The notes under the pieces: generated by a model
Told to the model about the DNA's origin: nothing
The model's input: the letters and a program-made list of their open reading frames with translations, nothing else
Database searches by the model: none
Position numbers and translations under genes: made by a program
Assembly: GCA_029213265.1 (NCBI GenBank)
Contig: JARGNG010000004.1
Location: 155,380-219,379, forward strand
DNA length: 64,000 bases
Source: Verrucomicrobiales bacterium
GTDB taxonomy: Bacteria > Verrucomicrobiota > Verrucomicrobiia > Verrucomicrobiales > DEV007
Direction of reading: 5' to 3'
Shown here: positions 19,565 through 29,333 of the stretch, piece by piece
Numbering within the stretch: position 1 is the first letter of the stretch
Layout of the letters: every line of letters begins with the position of its first letter

Positions 19565-20778
19565 TCCACGCCGACGACGAATAAGGTCGTGTCATCCACT
19601 CCGGCCTCTCCAAACGACCAGTCGAGAATCCGTTGAGCGATCTCTTCCGCAGAGCTCCCCTTTTCAACGCCGTCTTCAAAAGCCTGGGCAATATTCTTGT
19701 TCCAAAGCCCGTCGATGACACCGTCGGAGCAAATCAGGAACCAGTCACCGGGCTCCAGCGAGGACGTATCGACCTGAGGGCGAACATACTGACATCCGCC
19801 TCCGATGGCCTGCTGAAGAATGTTCCGTCTTGGATGCATTCGCATTTCCCGTTCATTGATTTTTCCGGAACGAAACTGGCCTCCGAGAACACTATGATCA
19901 AAAGTCAATTGGGACAGCTCGCCGTTTCGATAGCGATAAAACCGGCTGTCCCCGACGTGAGCAAAGTAGACCTTGGTGCGGTAGAACAGCCCGCAAACGA
20001 CAGTGGCCCCCATGCCCTTCAGATGCTTACTGTTGTCGCCCGTCCGCTTCACATAGTCGTGGAGCGAACTGACGGCGGCCTCCAGGATCGCTTCCGGATC
20101 CGATGCGCCGTGAAAATCTCCCATCATCGCCGGGAGAAACCGCCGCAGTTCCCGAACGACAAGAGCACTGGCCACTTCTCCACCGTTCTGACCGCCCATT
20201 CCATCACTGACCGCAAAAACGAGACCGTCTTCATCGATGCTCTGCTTTCCAGCGAGCTCGCAGGACTCCGCCCATCCTCCATGAGAGGAAAAGACCGAAA
20301 GAGAATCCTGATTCCCCGGTTTTCTTCGTCCGTCCCGGGTCAACCCTGCCCATTGAAGCGTACGGTGAGCTTCGTCGCTGTCCTTCCGGTTTTTCGGATC
20401 AGCTTTCACTTCGGCAAGTTCGAAATCGATGATGTTGAATTCCCCCGCCCTGCCATTGTAGGTGATATTGCGCGGAAACGGATCGTCGTGCACGACTCCA
20501 TACTCCTCTTCCAGAATTCTGAACAACTCGTCCGACTTTCCCTGACTGATACTCGCCTCCGCCGGGGCCCCGCAATTGGTCGTCACAATCGTGAGCGTTT
20601 CCGGATCACTATCGAGAAGCCTCGGGACGTAATCGCAACCGCGGGCCTCCAATGCCTTGAGCACCTTGATCTCGTTCGCAAAGCGGCCTTCCTTATCGGT
20701 TCCACGAAAGGTTTTGTGAACCCGGCCATCATAGCCGATTTTCACGATGGAGCGGATACCGTCTTTGGCGATTTTCAT
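19561..20778 (-). CDS. Kinase-like domain fused to a PP2C protein phosphatase
   Basis: A 405-residue protein. Residues 1 to about 125 look like a compact protein-kinase or aminoglycoside-kinase fold: K22, an E36 helix, a catalytic loop H97-x-D99-xxxx-N104 within GVVHDDPFPRNITYN, and D118-F-E as the metal-binding segment. Residues from about 143 form a full PP2C domain: TRDGRRKPGNQDS, SDGMGGQNGGE (191-201), GMGATVV, HVGDSRFYRYR, ICSDGVIDG and DDTTLFVV, so all metal aspartates are present. Such a pairing could let one protein add and remove phosphate, or use the kinase fold as a sensor. No signal peptide or membrane segment. The partner proteins are unknown. Confidence 0.85.
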   Translation of the reverse strand: MKIAKDGIRSIVKIGYDGRVHKTFRGTDKEGRFANEIKVLKALEARGCDYVPRLLDSDPETLTIVTTNCGAPAEASISQGKSDELFRILEEEYGVVHDDPFPRNITYNGRAGEFNIIDFELAEVKADPKNRKDSDEAHRTLQWAGLTRDGRRKPGNQDSLSVFSSHGGWAESCELAGKQSIDEDGLVFAVSDGMGGQNGGEVASALVVRELRRFLPAMMGDFHGASDPEAILEAAVSSLHDYVKRTGDNSKHLKGMGATVVCGLFYRTKVYFAHVGDSRFYRYRNGELSQLTFDHSVLGGQFRSGKINEREMRMHPRRNILQQAIGGGCQYVRPQVDTSSLEPGDWFLICSDGVIDGLWNKNIAQAFEDGVEKGSSAEEIAQRILDWSFGEAGVDDTTLFVVGVD

Positions 20779-20835
20779 ACAGCGGGGGATTTTCGGGATT
20801 TGTCCGGGAAATGCAACGGAGAAACAGTTCAGAGT

Positions 20836-21579
20836 TCAGTTTTTTGATGTTTGATAGGATCCTAGAAATTTCTCAAGAGACTCCTGATTGAAACGGTCTT
20901 CGTGCTTTCGAAGTTGATGGGACAGATCGGCAGCAAATCCCTGCCCGGGATGGTAGCCCCAAGGCCCGGGTTTCCCCGCGTAGACGACCGTTCCGTTTGT
21001 ATCGACAACAAAAAGCCGGATTGGCCAGGCACCCCACCTGGTCGCGGTGCGGTCATCGATCGAATCAATCAGGATTCGAAACGGGATCTTCATTTCCTTC
21101 CGGCAAAGCAACGCGGCGTCCCGCCTCTCCAGGCTTGTCCGGGGATCAGCGACCTTGGCCAGGTCCGGATGCAATCCATCGAGCGAATGTCCCTCCCGAA
21201 TGTAGATCATCACAAATTCAAACTGGTCCCTAAATTTCGAATACACGGGCTCCACATATTGAAAACTGTCCCGCATGACATCACAGCCGTAACTCGAGAA
21301 CAAAAGCACGACGGGCTTTTTCTCGTGAAGTTCCTCCAGAAAAACGCTCTCTCCCGAATCCAGGTCCGTCAGCACGAAACCCGGTGCTTTTGTCCCGTAG
21401 CACGGCGCGTTGTAAAAGCGATGAATCACCAGATCAGACGCCATCTCGATATCGGCAACCGTCTTCCCCGAGAATTGATCCTGAAAAAACGGCTCCGGAT
21501 CTTTCGCGGATGTCGAATCTTCCGCGATCCCTGAAACAGATAGAGTCAGAAGAAGCAAAATCTGGAAAACTACTTTCAC
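20836..21579 (-). CDS. Secreted deiodinase-like thioredoxin-fold protein
   Basis: A 247-residue protein if started at the GTG at 21579, which gives a good signal peptide ending near A19 (an ATG further upstream at 21672 gives an unlikely N-terminus). The core, from GTKAPGFVLTDLDSG to YHPGQGFAADL, matches the thioredoxin-like fold of the iodothyronine deiodinase family, and FSSYGCDVMRDSF (C99) falls where vertebrate deiodinases carry selenocysteine. Bacterial members are usually annotated as redoxin or deiodinase family with unknown substrate. The codon at that position is an ordinary Cys codon. It is the only gene in its transcription unit that I can see. Confidence 0.72.
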   Translation of the reverse strand: MKVVFQILLLLTLSVSGIAEDSTSAKDPEPFFQDQFSGKTVADIEMASDLVIHRFYNAPCYGTKAPGFVLTDLDSGESVFLEELHEKKPVVLLFSSYGCDVMRDSFQYVEPVYSKFRDQFEFVMIYIREGHSLDGLHPDLAKVADPRTSLERRDAALLCRKEMKIPFRILIDSIDDRTATRWGAWPIRLFVVDTNGTVVYAGKPGPWGYHPGQGFAADLSHQLRKHEDRFNQESLEKFLGSYQTSKN

Positions 21580-21749
21580 AACACACCATAAGGCAGCTAC
21601 CGACAGGCAGCACGAAGTTTGCCGGAAAATTTCGCCCGGTCGGGATCGGAAAAAGGGGGAGGCGGAGAGCATTCCACAAATCAGGACTCCGGCTGACCTA
21701 CCGTTTGCCTCTCACCGCCCCCCATGCTACCAATTCCCCGCTCCGGCAC

Positions 21750-22058
21750 ATGACCACGATTCAGGAAATTCAATTGATCGGAAAGGAAGTTGCCATCCGG
21801 TGGGAGGACGGCTCCGAGTCCTACTACCAGATGGAAAAACTTCGCGCACTTTCGCCCAGCGCCGAAACCCAGGGTGAACGCGATCTCCTCGGAAATGAAA
21901 TGATGGAGGTCGATCACGGGCGTGATTTCGAAGGCACTACCGTGACTTCCTGGAATGCCGTGGGCGGCTACGCGATTCAGTTTCACTTTTCTGACGGTCA
22001 CAATACCGGCATCTACTCTTTCGACTATCTCCAGGCCATCGCCCCGAAAGCGGTGTAG
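21750..22058 (+). CDS. DUF971-domain protein
   Basis: A 102-residue protein started at the ATG at 21750; the frame is open upstream but without family-like residues. The segments VAIRWEDGSESYY, LRALSPSAETQG and the ending VGGYAIQFHFSDGHNTGIYSFDYL match the DUF971 domain, also found at the N-terminus of gamma-butyrobetaine hydroxylases and in proteins linked to iron-sulfur cluster handling. Free-standing DUF971 proteins have no settled role. purB follows 59 bases downstream. Confidence 0.87.
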   Translation: MTTIQEIQLIGKEVAIRWEDGSESYYQMEKLRALSPSAETQGERDLLGNEMMEVDHGRDFEGTTVTSWNAVGGYAIQFHFSDGHNTGIYSFDYLQAIAPKAV

Positions 22059-22117
22059 CTATTCTCTCCCCCTCTCATCTCTGACCACTTACGCCGCCAT
22101 GCGGCTTCTCCAAGAAC

Positions 22118-23536
22118 ATGATTCCGAACATCCTCGCTGAACGCTATTCCACGAACGCCATGAAGGCGATCTGGTCCCCTGAAGGAAAAGTCCGACTTGA
22201 GCGCGAACTCTGGGTCGCCGTGATGAAAGGCCAGAAAGACCTCGGCCTCGACATTCCGGCAGAAGCAATCGAGGCCTATGAAAAAGTGATCGACCAGATC
22301 AATCTACCCTCGATCGATGCCCGCGAACGGGTCACCCGCCACGATGTCAAAGCGCGCATCGAAGAGTTCTGTGATCTCGCCGGGCATGAGCACATCCACA
22401 AAGGAATGACGAGCCGGGATTTGACGGAAAACGTCGAGCAGCTTCAGGTCTTTCGCGCCCTCGAAGCGACCCATTTCAAGACGGCGGCCGTGCTTCACCG
22501 ACTGTCAGTCAAATCGGATGAATTTCGCGACCTTGTCATCACCGCCCGCACCCACAATGTGGCCGCCCAGATCACCACCTTCGGGAAGCGTCTCGCCATG
22601 TTCGGCGCGGAAATGCTGATCGCCGGTCAGCAATTGCAGGAACTCATTGCCGATTACCCCGCCCGTGGTTTGAAAGGGGCCGTCGGAACGCAGTTGGATC
22701 AGCTCAGCCTTTTTGAGGGAGACGCCAACAAAGTGATGCAGCTCGAAAACAAAGTCGCGGCCCACCTCGGGATCCATCGCATTTTCACCAATGTAGGACA
22801 GGTCTACCCAAGGAGCCTGGATCTCCAGGTCATCGCCTGCCTCAACGGAATCGCGGCGGGCCCCTCCAGCTTCGCCAAGACCATCCGGCTCATGGCCGGA
22901 CATGAACTCGCGAGCGAAGGTTTCGCCAAAGGCCAGGTCGGTTCCTCGGCGATGCCGCACAAGATGAACAGTCGGAGTTGTGAACGAATCAATGGATTCA
23001 AAACGATTCTGGGTGGTCACCTCACCATGGCCTCCAGTCTCGCCGGTGATCAGTGGAACGAAGGGGACGTCTCCTGCTCCGTTGTCCGGCGTGTTATGCT
23101 CCCCGATGCATTCTTCGCGATCGACGGCCTTCTTGAGACCATGATTACCATTCTCGATCAGATGGATGCCTACCCGGCGGTCATTGAACGCGAGAACCAG
23201 CACTACCTTCCCTTCCTCCTCAGCACCACCATCATGATGACCGCCGTCAAACGCGGCGTCGGACGGGAAACTGCGCACGAGGTGATCAAGGAACACGCCG
23301 TCGCCGCAGCGCAGGCCTACCGGAACGGAGAATCGGACTCCAACGATCTCGTCTCGCGGCTTGCCGAAGATGGACGTCTCGGAATGTCAGAGAAAGAACT
23401 GTCCTCCTGCCTCGAAGAGGGCAAAGCCAACGCAGGTGCTGTCCAGTCTCAGATCGACCGCTTTATCAACGAAGCGGCCGCGTATGCCGACAATATTGAC
23501 GGGGCTGCGGACTATCAGCCTGGAAGCATTTTGTAG
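22118..23536 (+). CDS. purB: Adenylosuccinate lyase (PurB)
   Basis: A 472-residue member of the fumarase/aspartase superfamily, which acts twice in purine synthesis (SAICAR and adenylosuccinate cleavage). The signature segment GSSAMPHKMNSRSCERI is clear, with the catalytic His regions at EHIHKGMTSRD and TARTHNVAAQ. The length is standard for the longer PurB form. Confidence 0.95.
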   Translation: MIPNILAERYSTNAMKAIWSPEGKVRLERELWVAVMKGQKDLGLDIPAEAIEAYEKVIDQINLPSIDARERVTRHDVKARIEEFCDLAGHEHIHKGMTSRDLTENVEQLQVFRALEATHFKTAAVLHRLSVKSDEFRDLVITARTHNVAAQITTFGKRLAMFGAEMLIAGQQLQELIADYPARGLKGAVGTQLDQLSLFEGDANKVMQLENKVAAHLGIHRIFTNVGQVYPRSLDLQVIACLNGIAAGPSSFAKTIRLMAGHELASEGFAKGQVGSSAMPHKMNSRSCERINGFKTILGGHLTMASSLAGDQWNEGDVSCSVVRRVMLPDAFFAIDGLLETMITILDQMDAYPAVIERENQHYLPFLLSTTIMMTAVKRGVGRETAHEVIKEHAVAAAQAYRNGESDSNDLVSRLAEDGRLGMSEKELSSCLEEGKANAGAVQSQIDRFINEAAAYADNIDGAADYQPGSIL

Positions 23537-23577
23537 CGTTCCTCGCGACCCATTTACCCCCGGGGAATTCTGGCCGC

Positions 23578-26500
23578 CTATTTCTTCGAGGTGACTGCCT
23601 TTGCCCGAAGGAGGTCCCGCATCTGATCGTCATTTCCTGAACGTCCCACCATCGAAAAGGTCTTTTTCTTCACTTTTCCCCGTGTCGATCGCGAAGGCTT
23701 GCAACTCAGCTTGTAGGACGTCGACGCCTCCGATGAAAGGGTCGAACCAAGCCGGCCCGAATAGGCAAGCGCCGTAACGTTGCCCTGCTCAAAGGAGATC
23801 AGCTTCACTTTGAAGAAGCGGTTCCCCTTCGTGAGGGTCTTCGAGACTTCGTCGGTCGTTTCGCCGTCGTTTTGAAAATCGATGTACCACGACAGGGTCT
23901 TCGTTCGCTTCGATACCAACTGGACCTGCTGGAGAGTGGGAAAATAGGCATCGTTACCCACTTTTCTCCCGGCTGATTTCCCGATCAATCCATCCGGTCG
24001 AAACGGGAGACCTACCGTTGCCATTCCGGTATCGCCAGTGCTCAGACCACTGACCGCATCCCCGGTCGCCGATTTCACGAAGTAGTGATACTCCTCACCA
24101 CTGGTTCCCGTCGCGTCGGTAAATTCACCGGAGGAAGAATTTCCAACCAGCACCGCGTCGCTTCCGTCGGAGGAAGTTCCACGGAAAATCCGGTATTCGC
24201 TCGCTCCCGGAACGAGATCCCAGCTCAGTTTCACCTCCCCCTGAAAAAGGCCGTCACTCGCAACGACCGATCCAGGATTCGCGATTCCCCGGTGACCGCT
24301 CGCGACCGATCCAGGTTCCGAGAGTCCACCGAGACTCGTCCACGCTCTCACATGATAATAGTAAGTTATCCCGACCGCAGGCTGGAAATCCAGGTAGGCG
24401 GTCGCGGGATCCGTGACACTTCCTTGAAGAACGAAAGGACCTCCGGGTTGATCCGCCCGATAAACACGATATTCGTCGGCGGAAGAAGACGCGACCCAGG
24501 AAATCCGGATCCGGTCCAGCAAGGTACCCACTGTGGCCGCCAATCCCGTAGGCGCAATCGGATCAAGCCTTGCGTATCCGCTGTTGAGGCCGCTGAAAAC
24601 GCTGTCTCCGCCAACATTGGTAGATTTAATCCAATAATAGTAGGTAGTCCCCGGCGTCACATTGGTATCGCTCCAGCTTCGATCGACAAGACCGGACGCC
24701 ACCACCTGTGCTCCTGTTGTATTCGCTACCGTATTCCTGAAAACCTTGTAGGAAGTCGCGTGACTTCCAACACCCCAACTCACATCGATCCGGTCGTCGA
24801 AACTTCCATCGGTCGCCGTGACTCCAGTCGGTGGCGCGAGCGGATTCAGAAGCGAGCCTACATCTGACGCGCTGAATTCACTGTCCCCCTCCTCGTTTAC
24901 GGACTTCACCCAGTAGTAGTAATCATTCCCGAAAACCGCATTCGTATCACTCCACGTTGAAGCGGTGACTTCGGTAGCCACCTCTGCGGCGGAGTTCTCA
25001 TCTGCGACGGAATTTCGATACACCTTGTAGCTCGTCGCCTCGGGCACTCCGGTCCACGAGACTTCGATTCGATCCGAATAGGCGGCATCGCTGGCAGTGA
25101 CAGAGGTGGGAACTCGAGGCAGCCCCTTCGCAAACCCCGAAGCGACGCCACTGAGGTCACTGTCTCCATCTTCATTGCTTGCCATGACCCAGTAGTAGTA
25201 AGTTGTCCAGGGAAGCACCGACGTGTCGACCCAGTTCGTTCCGGCAAGCGAGTTCGCCACCTCCACCGACGTGCCGCTGGAATTACTGAGACTCCGATAA
25301 ACCCGATAGGTCTCTGCCCGATCGGAAGCATTCCAGGAAACCGATACCTCAATGCTGCGGGTACCCTGAGTCGCCGATATCCCCATCGGCACTTCAGGAA
25401 GAGTCGTTGGCGGGGGCATCCCCTTGTAGCCGCTATTGAAAGGACTGAGACTGCTCACCCCGCCCTCATTCACCGCCCGGATCCAATAAAAGTAGCCCAC
25501 GTCAACCGTCGCGGATGAGTCCGTCCAGAATCGATCGGTTATGCCGCTGGCCAATTGCGTCGCGGAGCCGGAGACACTCGTCGTATTCCGATAAACCTGA
25601 TAACTGGTCGCCTGATCCACCGCACTCCAGGTGATCACAACCTGATCCGGATCCGTGCCATCACTGGCAAAGATTTCAGAGGGAGATCCGGGAGCAGGAG
25701 GTGCAACCCGACTGCCGTATTCCTTATCGCTGAAGGTGCTCTCTCCGAATGCATTGACCGCCTTGATCCAATACCTGTGAATTTGCGTATTCGATGCAGT
25801 CAGGTCCTCCCATAGAGTCGTTGTCACGATCGCGATCGGAGTGTCCGAGGAACTGGGCCTGTAATCGTCATTTTCCCGGTAAATTTCGTAGCTTGTCGCT
25901 CCCATAACGGAATCCCAGGTGACTTCCACTTTATCGGGAATGGTTCCATCGGTCGCGGAAACATTCATGGGACGCGTAGGACCGGAGCGGGGAAAAGAAA
26001 AGTCATCCAATCCGATGACTCCCAGGTAATAAGGTCCGGAGGAGGAATTGCTTTTTCCATACACAACTACATCGTTCATCGCGACCTCAAGACCATCCGT
26101 CAGAACCGTTCCCGATAGAAATCCGCTGTTGTAGTCTTCATGGTCGAAGGTCCGGATGACCTTGCCCGAATCCTTGTCAAATTCACGAATGTGCTCACTC
26201 GCAGAGGCACCGAAAACAGAGGATGACGTGGGATTCTGCGCCACGGCAGCTCCATAGGGACTATCGAAGGGCCAGTAGTTCGAAATCCCGGAGTCGCCCC
26301 GCCAAACGCTCACTCCATAAATGCCGCCTCCAGTACGATACATCGTATTCCGGGTATCATCGATGGTCAGATCCCTGTCATTGGAACCACCGGAAAAAGC
26401 GGTCCCGATGTGAGAGGGAACATCCCCGGGAGCAATGGCAAATTCGTCTACGGCGTGACTCCCGCCACTCAATCCAAGTTCCATGACAAAGAGACGCGAA

Positions 26501-28053
26501 CCGTCACTGTTTCGACGAATCAAAGGACTGCCGTAAAAGTCAGGATTGAGAATCTCGCCCTCAATCGCTCCCGTGGTCGCATTCACTTTCTGGAGATCCC
26601 CGCCCTTGGTGGCATAGAAATATCCATCGCTCCCGATCACGAAACTGTAGGCGGGAAAAGTGAGATCCGCACTCCCCAGATAGGCCAGACCATTCGCCGC
26701 GTCAAACCGGTGAATTCGCGCTGTAGCGGGCGTTGTGAAAAACAAAATGCCTCCATCAGGTGACAAGCCCAGCTTCCCTCCCACAGGAGAATTAATGGCG
26801 GAAACATCTGCTGTCGCCTGCCCTGTCACGGTATCAAAAGCGATCAGCCTCGCGTTGTCTTCATCGACGATGTAAACCACGTTCCGATCAGGATCACCCA
26901 GCGTATCGCCGATTTCCCAGGACGTAGTTACCTCTTTATGAGCTCTTGGATCCGGCAGGGAAACAGAGTCAGGGAGAGAAAGGGTGCCATGCCCAATCAA
27001 ACCGACATGGTGAACAGCGTCGCTCGAATACCCTGATTCCTTCCCGTAAACGACATGCCCGTTTGGAGTCACCTCCAAATTTCCATGAATGAGATCACCA
27101 CTTGGCAATCCCCCCCCCTCAAACGCGTAGTCGTGAAGTGTAAACGCGGAAGATTTCTCGAACCGGCGAATCCGCCCATCCCCGGAAGCCCCAAACACAT
27201 CCGGATTCCCCGAAATCTGAGCTACGGCGGTTCCGTAGGGAGAGTCGTAGGGCCAGTAGGTGGAAGTCGAAGTATTGATATTGTAGGCCCGGATACCGTA
27301 GGTACCGCCGCCGGTTCCATAGAGGAAATTGGAAGATTCATCGAAGGTTAGATCCCTCGCGTTGCTGACGCCTGTACTGTAGGAAGCCACAAAATTTGGC
27401 ATACCGCCGGGATCGGGATTGACGGAAAATTCCTCCACACTTCCGGAGCCACTTTCCGCCATAAAAAAGAAGCGGCTACCCGTGGAATTTCGGATCACCA
27501 ATCCTGAACTGAGCGTTCGCGATGTTGTGGAAACATCCACAGTGGAACCGGTCGATACATCGATTTTCACGAGTTCATCAAATCCGGAAATCACATTTCC
27601 TGCATAGATGAAACCGTCACTTCCAATGATAAAATCGCGGATCGAGTAATCGAGACTTACAGAGTTAACCGGAGTGAGAGTCCCCGCACTGAATGAATGG
27701 AGACTGTTCGCTTTCGGCGTCGAAACATACACCGTCCCCCCATCGATCGAGAATGCAATTTTCCCGGACTCAACCGCACCCGGAACGGAAACAGACGCCG
27801 TCGCAGCCCCGGTGTTCGTGTCGAGCGCCACGATACGGTTGTCGGTGATATTCAGAATATAGACGACATCTAATAAGGGGTCCGCCCTCATGTCCCCCAT
27901 TTTCCAGTTCAGCGTCTGCTCAGCTTGCGGGGCCGGGTCGATAAGATCCGCACGGGTTAGAGTCGGTGAAATCAGAAAAATTGAAGCGAGAAACGCTCCC
28001 TTCCAAAGGATTCCATCCAGAAAAATTGATACAGCAATAGGAAAGGTCTTCAT
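23578..28053 (-). CDS. Giant secreted protein: two beta-propellers and seven fibronectin type III domains
   Basis: A 1491-residue exported protein. Residues 1-35 form a signal peptide. Two homologous beta-propeller regions follow (about 40-365 and 370-690): WKMGDMRADPLLDVVYI in the first matches WEIGDTLGDPDRNVVYI in the second, and both share the blade phrases VIGSDG, GGTYGI/GGIYGV and YWPFDSPYGAAVAQ-like. Residues about 693-1340 hold seven FN3 repeats of about 93 residues, each beginning with a V-x-A-S/T-D-G motif and ending with YYYWIKS-like strands. A C-terminal domain of about 150 residues, rich in Lys, ends in a possible sorting or attachment domain I do not recognise. Such proteins usually bind glycans or partners at the cell surface. 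A G9 tract (27110-27118) lies inside the first propeller with the frame intact. Confidence 0.8.
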   Translation of the reverse strand: MKTFPIAVSIFLDGILWKGAFLASIFLISPTLTRADLIDPAPQAEQTLNWKMGDMRADPLLDVVYILNITDNRIVALDTNTGAATASVSVPGAVESGKIAFSIDGGTVYVSTPKANSLHSFSAGTLTPVNSVSLDYSIRDFIIGSDGFIYAGNVISGFDELVKIDVSTGSTVDVSTTSRTLSSGLVIRNSTGSRFFFMAESGSGSVEEFSVNPDPGGMPNFVASYSTGVSNARDLTFDESSNFLYGTGGGTYGIRAYNINTSTSTYWPYDSPYGTAVAQISGNPDVFGASGDGRIRRFEKSSAFTLHDYAFEGGGLPSGDLIHGNLEVTPNGHVVYGKESGYSSDAVHHVGLIGHGTLSLPDSVSLPDPRAHKEVTTSWEIGDTLGDPDRNVVYIVDEDNARLIAFDTVTGQATADVSAINSPVGGKLGLSPDGGILFFTTPATARIHRFDAANGLAYLGSADLTFPAYSFVIGSDGYFYATKGGDLQKVNATTGAIEGEILNPDFYGSPLIRRNSDGSRLFVMELGLSGGSHAVDEFAIAPGDVPSHIGTAFSGGSNDRDLTIDDTRNTMYRTGGGIYGVSVWRGDSGISNYWPFDSPYGAAVAQNPTSSSVFGASASEHIREFDKDSGKVIRTFDHEDYNSGFLSGTVLTDGLEVAMNDVVVYGKSNSSSGPYYLGVIGLDDFSFPRSGPTRPMNVSATDGTIPDKVEVTWDSVMGATSYEIYRENDDYRPSSSDTPIAIVTTTLWEDLTASNTQIHRYWIKAVNAFGESTFSDKEYGSRVAPPAPGSPSEIFASDGTDPDQVVITWSAVDQATSYQVYRNTTSVSGSATQLASGITDRFWTDSSATVDVGYFYWIRAVNEGGVSSLSPFNSGYKGMPPPTTLPEVPMGISATQGTRSIEVSVSWNASDRAETYRVYRSLSNSSGTSVEVANSLAGTNWVDTSVLPWTTYYYWVMASNEDGDSDLSGVASGFAKGLPRVPTSVTASDAAYSDRIEVSWTGVPEATSYKVYRNSVADENSAAEVATEVTASTWSDTNAVFGNDYYYWVKSVNEEGDSEFSASDVGSLLNPLAPPTGVTATDGSFDDRIDVSWGVGSHATSYKVFRNTVANTTGAQVVASGLVDRSWSDTNVTPGTTYYYWIKSTNVGGDSVFSGLNSGYARLDPIAPTGLAATVGTLLDRIRISWVASSSADEYRVYRADQPGGPFVLQGSVTDPATAYLDFQPAVGITYYYHVRAWTSLGGLSEPGSVASGHRGIANPGSVVASDGLFQGEVKLSWDLVPGASEYRIFRGTSSDGSDAVLVGNSSSGEFTDATGTSGEEYHYFVKSATGDAVSGLSTGDTGMATVGLPFRPDGLIGKSAGRKVGNDAYFPTLQQVQLVSKRTKTLSWYIDFQNDGETTDEVSKTLTKGNRFFKVKLISFEQGNVTALAYSGRLGSTLSSEASTSYKLSCKPSRSTRGKVKKKTFSMVGRSGNDDQMRDLLRAKAVTSKK
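27110..27118 (-). repeat. G9 homopolymer tract inside the propeller/FN3 gene
   Basis: Nine consecutive C on the plus strand, read as G on the coding strand, encode three glycines followed by Leu-Pro. The frame is intact here. Tracts of this length are prone to slippage during replication and to length errors in sequencing. Confidence 0.9.
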
Positions 28054-28199
28054 GAGTGAAGGAGGGTTGACCCAGTGGGGGGAGTCTCGCTAAGAATCCC
28101 ATCCGCAGCAACCCTAAATTGGGTCCATACGCGCCTTGGTATTGTACGGGACGTCATCCGATTTTTCCGCTCCCGGGGAATTCTCCGCATTCTTTGCTT

Positions 28200-29144
28200 C
28201 TACCGATCACAATCTACCAGTTGCCCTCGCGCCACACTGCCGTCCCGGATGACAGTCCGTGTCAAATTTGCACCTGCTTCGACGACGCCCCCACCCCACA
28301 CTGCAGACTCAGTCAGTTGAGCATTCTCTCCGACAATTGCCCCGGGACCCACCGAAGAATATTCGTCGATTGCTGCCGTAGGATGGATCGTGGCATCCGG
28401 CGATATTCGATTGGTCACCGGTCTGGCAAAACCCTCGCCGACAACACGGAGAGCATCGAGGTAGGACTCCCGTTCCCCCAGATCACTCCAGGTTCCGGCG
28501 TCTTCGACATATCCCCCGATCGTCTCGCCCGCCCGAATCGCTTCGAGGAAACAAAGCACCACCGACTCGATTTTTCCGGGACGGAGAAAGCGAAGGAATT
28601 GAGGGGAAACGAAATAGATTCCTGTGAACTGGTAGCGGAGGGGCCAGTCGGGTTGCAGAACCCCTCTCAAATCCACTACCTGTCCGGTTTCCGGGTCAAA
28701 GCCGATACGCAACTCATCACCCGTGGAACGCAAAAGTAACGTAGCAAGATTCCCGGACTCACAATGATGTTCCCAGGCTCTTTGGAGCGGAAGGTCCGTG
28801 AGAATGTCACCGTTGTAGACAACAAACGGTTCGTTCCCGGGCAACCAGTCACGAATGTTGTCAATGCCGCCGGCGGTATCGAGAAGAGTGGGTTCATGAC
28901 GAAATTCGAGATTTCGCCCCTCGTATTCACCCGAGGGAAAGGCCTCCCCGTAGGCATCCGGACAATGATGCGTGTTCACCAGGAAAGACTCCGTCCCGAG
29001 TTCAGAGATTAGATGATCCAACGCAAAGGTAATGAGCGGCTTATTGGCAACCGGCACCAGCGGCTTGGGAAGTCGCTCAGTGAGAGGGCGAAGCCTGGTT
29101 CCGAGCCCGGCTCCGAGAATGAATGCTTTGGTAGCCTTCGGCAT
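28200..29144 (-). CDS. Sugar-1-phosphate nucleotidyltransferase with left-handed helix
   Basis: About 314 residues from the ATG at 29144; a second in-frame ATG at 29165 would add seven residues. The N-terminal Rossmann nucleotidyltransferase has the signature AFILGAGLGTRLRPLTERLPKP, binding the NTP phosphates. The C-terminal part contains hexapeptide-like repeats (PDATIHPTAAI, VGPGAIVGENAQL) of a left-handed beta-helix. It resembles mannose-1-phosphate guanylyltransferase, MurU or glucose-1-phosphate enzymes; the exact sugar is not readable. It lies 147 bases from the start of the propeller/FN3 gene. Confidence 0.88.
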   Translation of the reverse strand: MPKATKAFILGAGLGTRLRPLTERLPKPLVPVANKPLITFALDHLISELGTESFLVNTHHCPDAYGEAFPSGEYEGRNLEFRHEPTLLDTAGGIDNIRDWLPGNEPFVVYNGDILTDLPLQRAWEHHCESGNLATLLLRSTGDELRIGFDPETGQVVDLRGVLQPDWPLRYQFTGIYFVSPQFLRFLRPGKIESVVLCFLEAIRAGETIGGYVEDAGTWSDLGERESYLDALRVVGEGFARPVTNRISPDATIHPTAAIDEYSSVGPGAIVGENAQLTESAVWGGGVVEAGANLTRTVIRDGSVARGQLVDCDR

Positions 29145-29333
29145 AAAGACGAAAGGTTCCCGCATTTACCCGTCTTTCAAGAGATTCGTCGAATGGGACG
29201 GAGTTTCCCACGGACTCACTTGTGATCAGGAACCCTCTCAGGTCTCCCACCCAACCCTCCTGCGAGTGCGCCGGGCGTCGATGCGGACAGCTTCGGCATT
29301 TGCAGGACACGGATTCCTATTGTTAGATACGGG

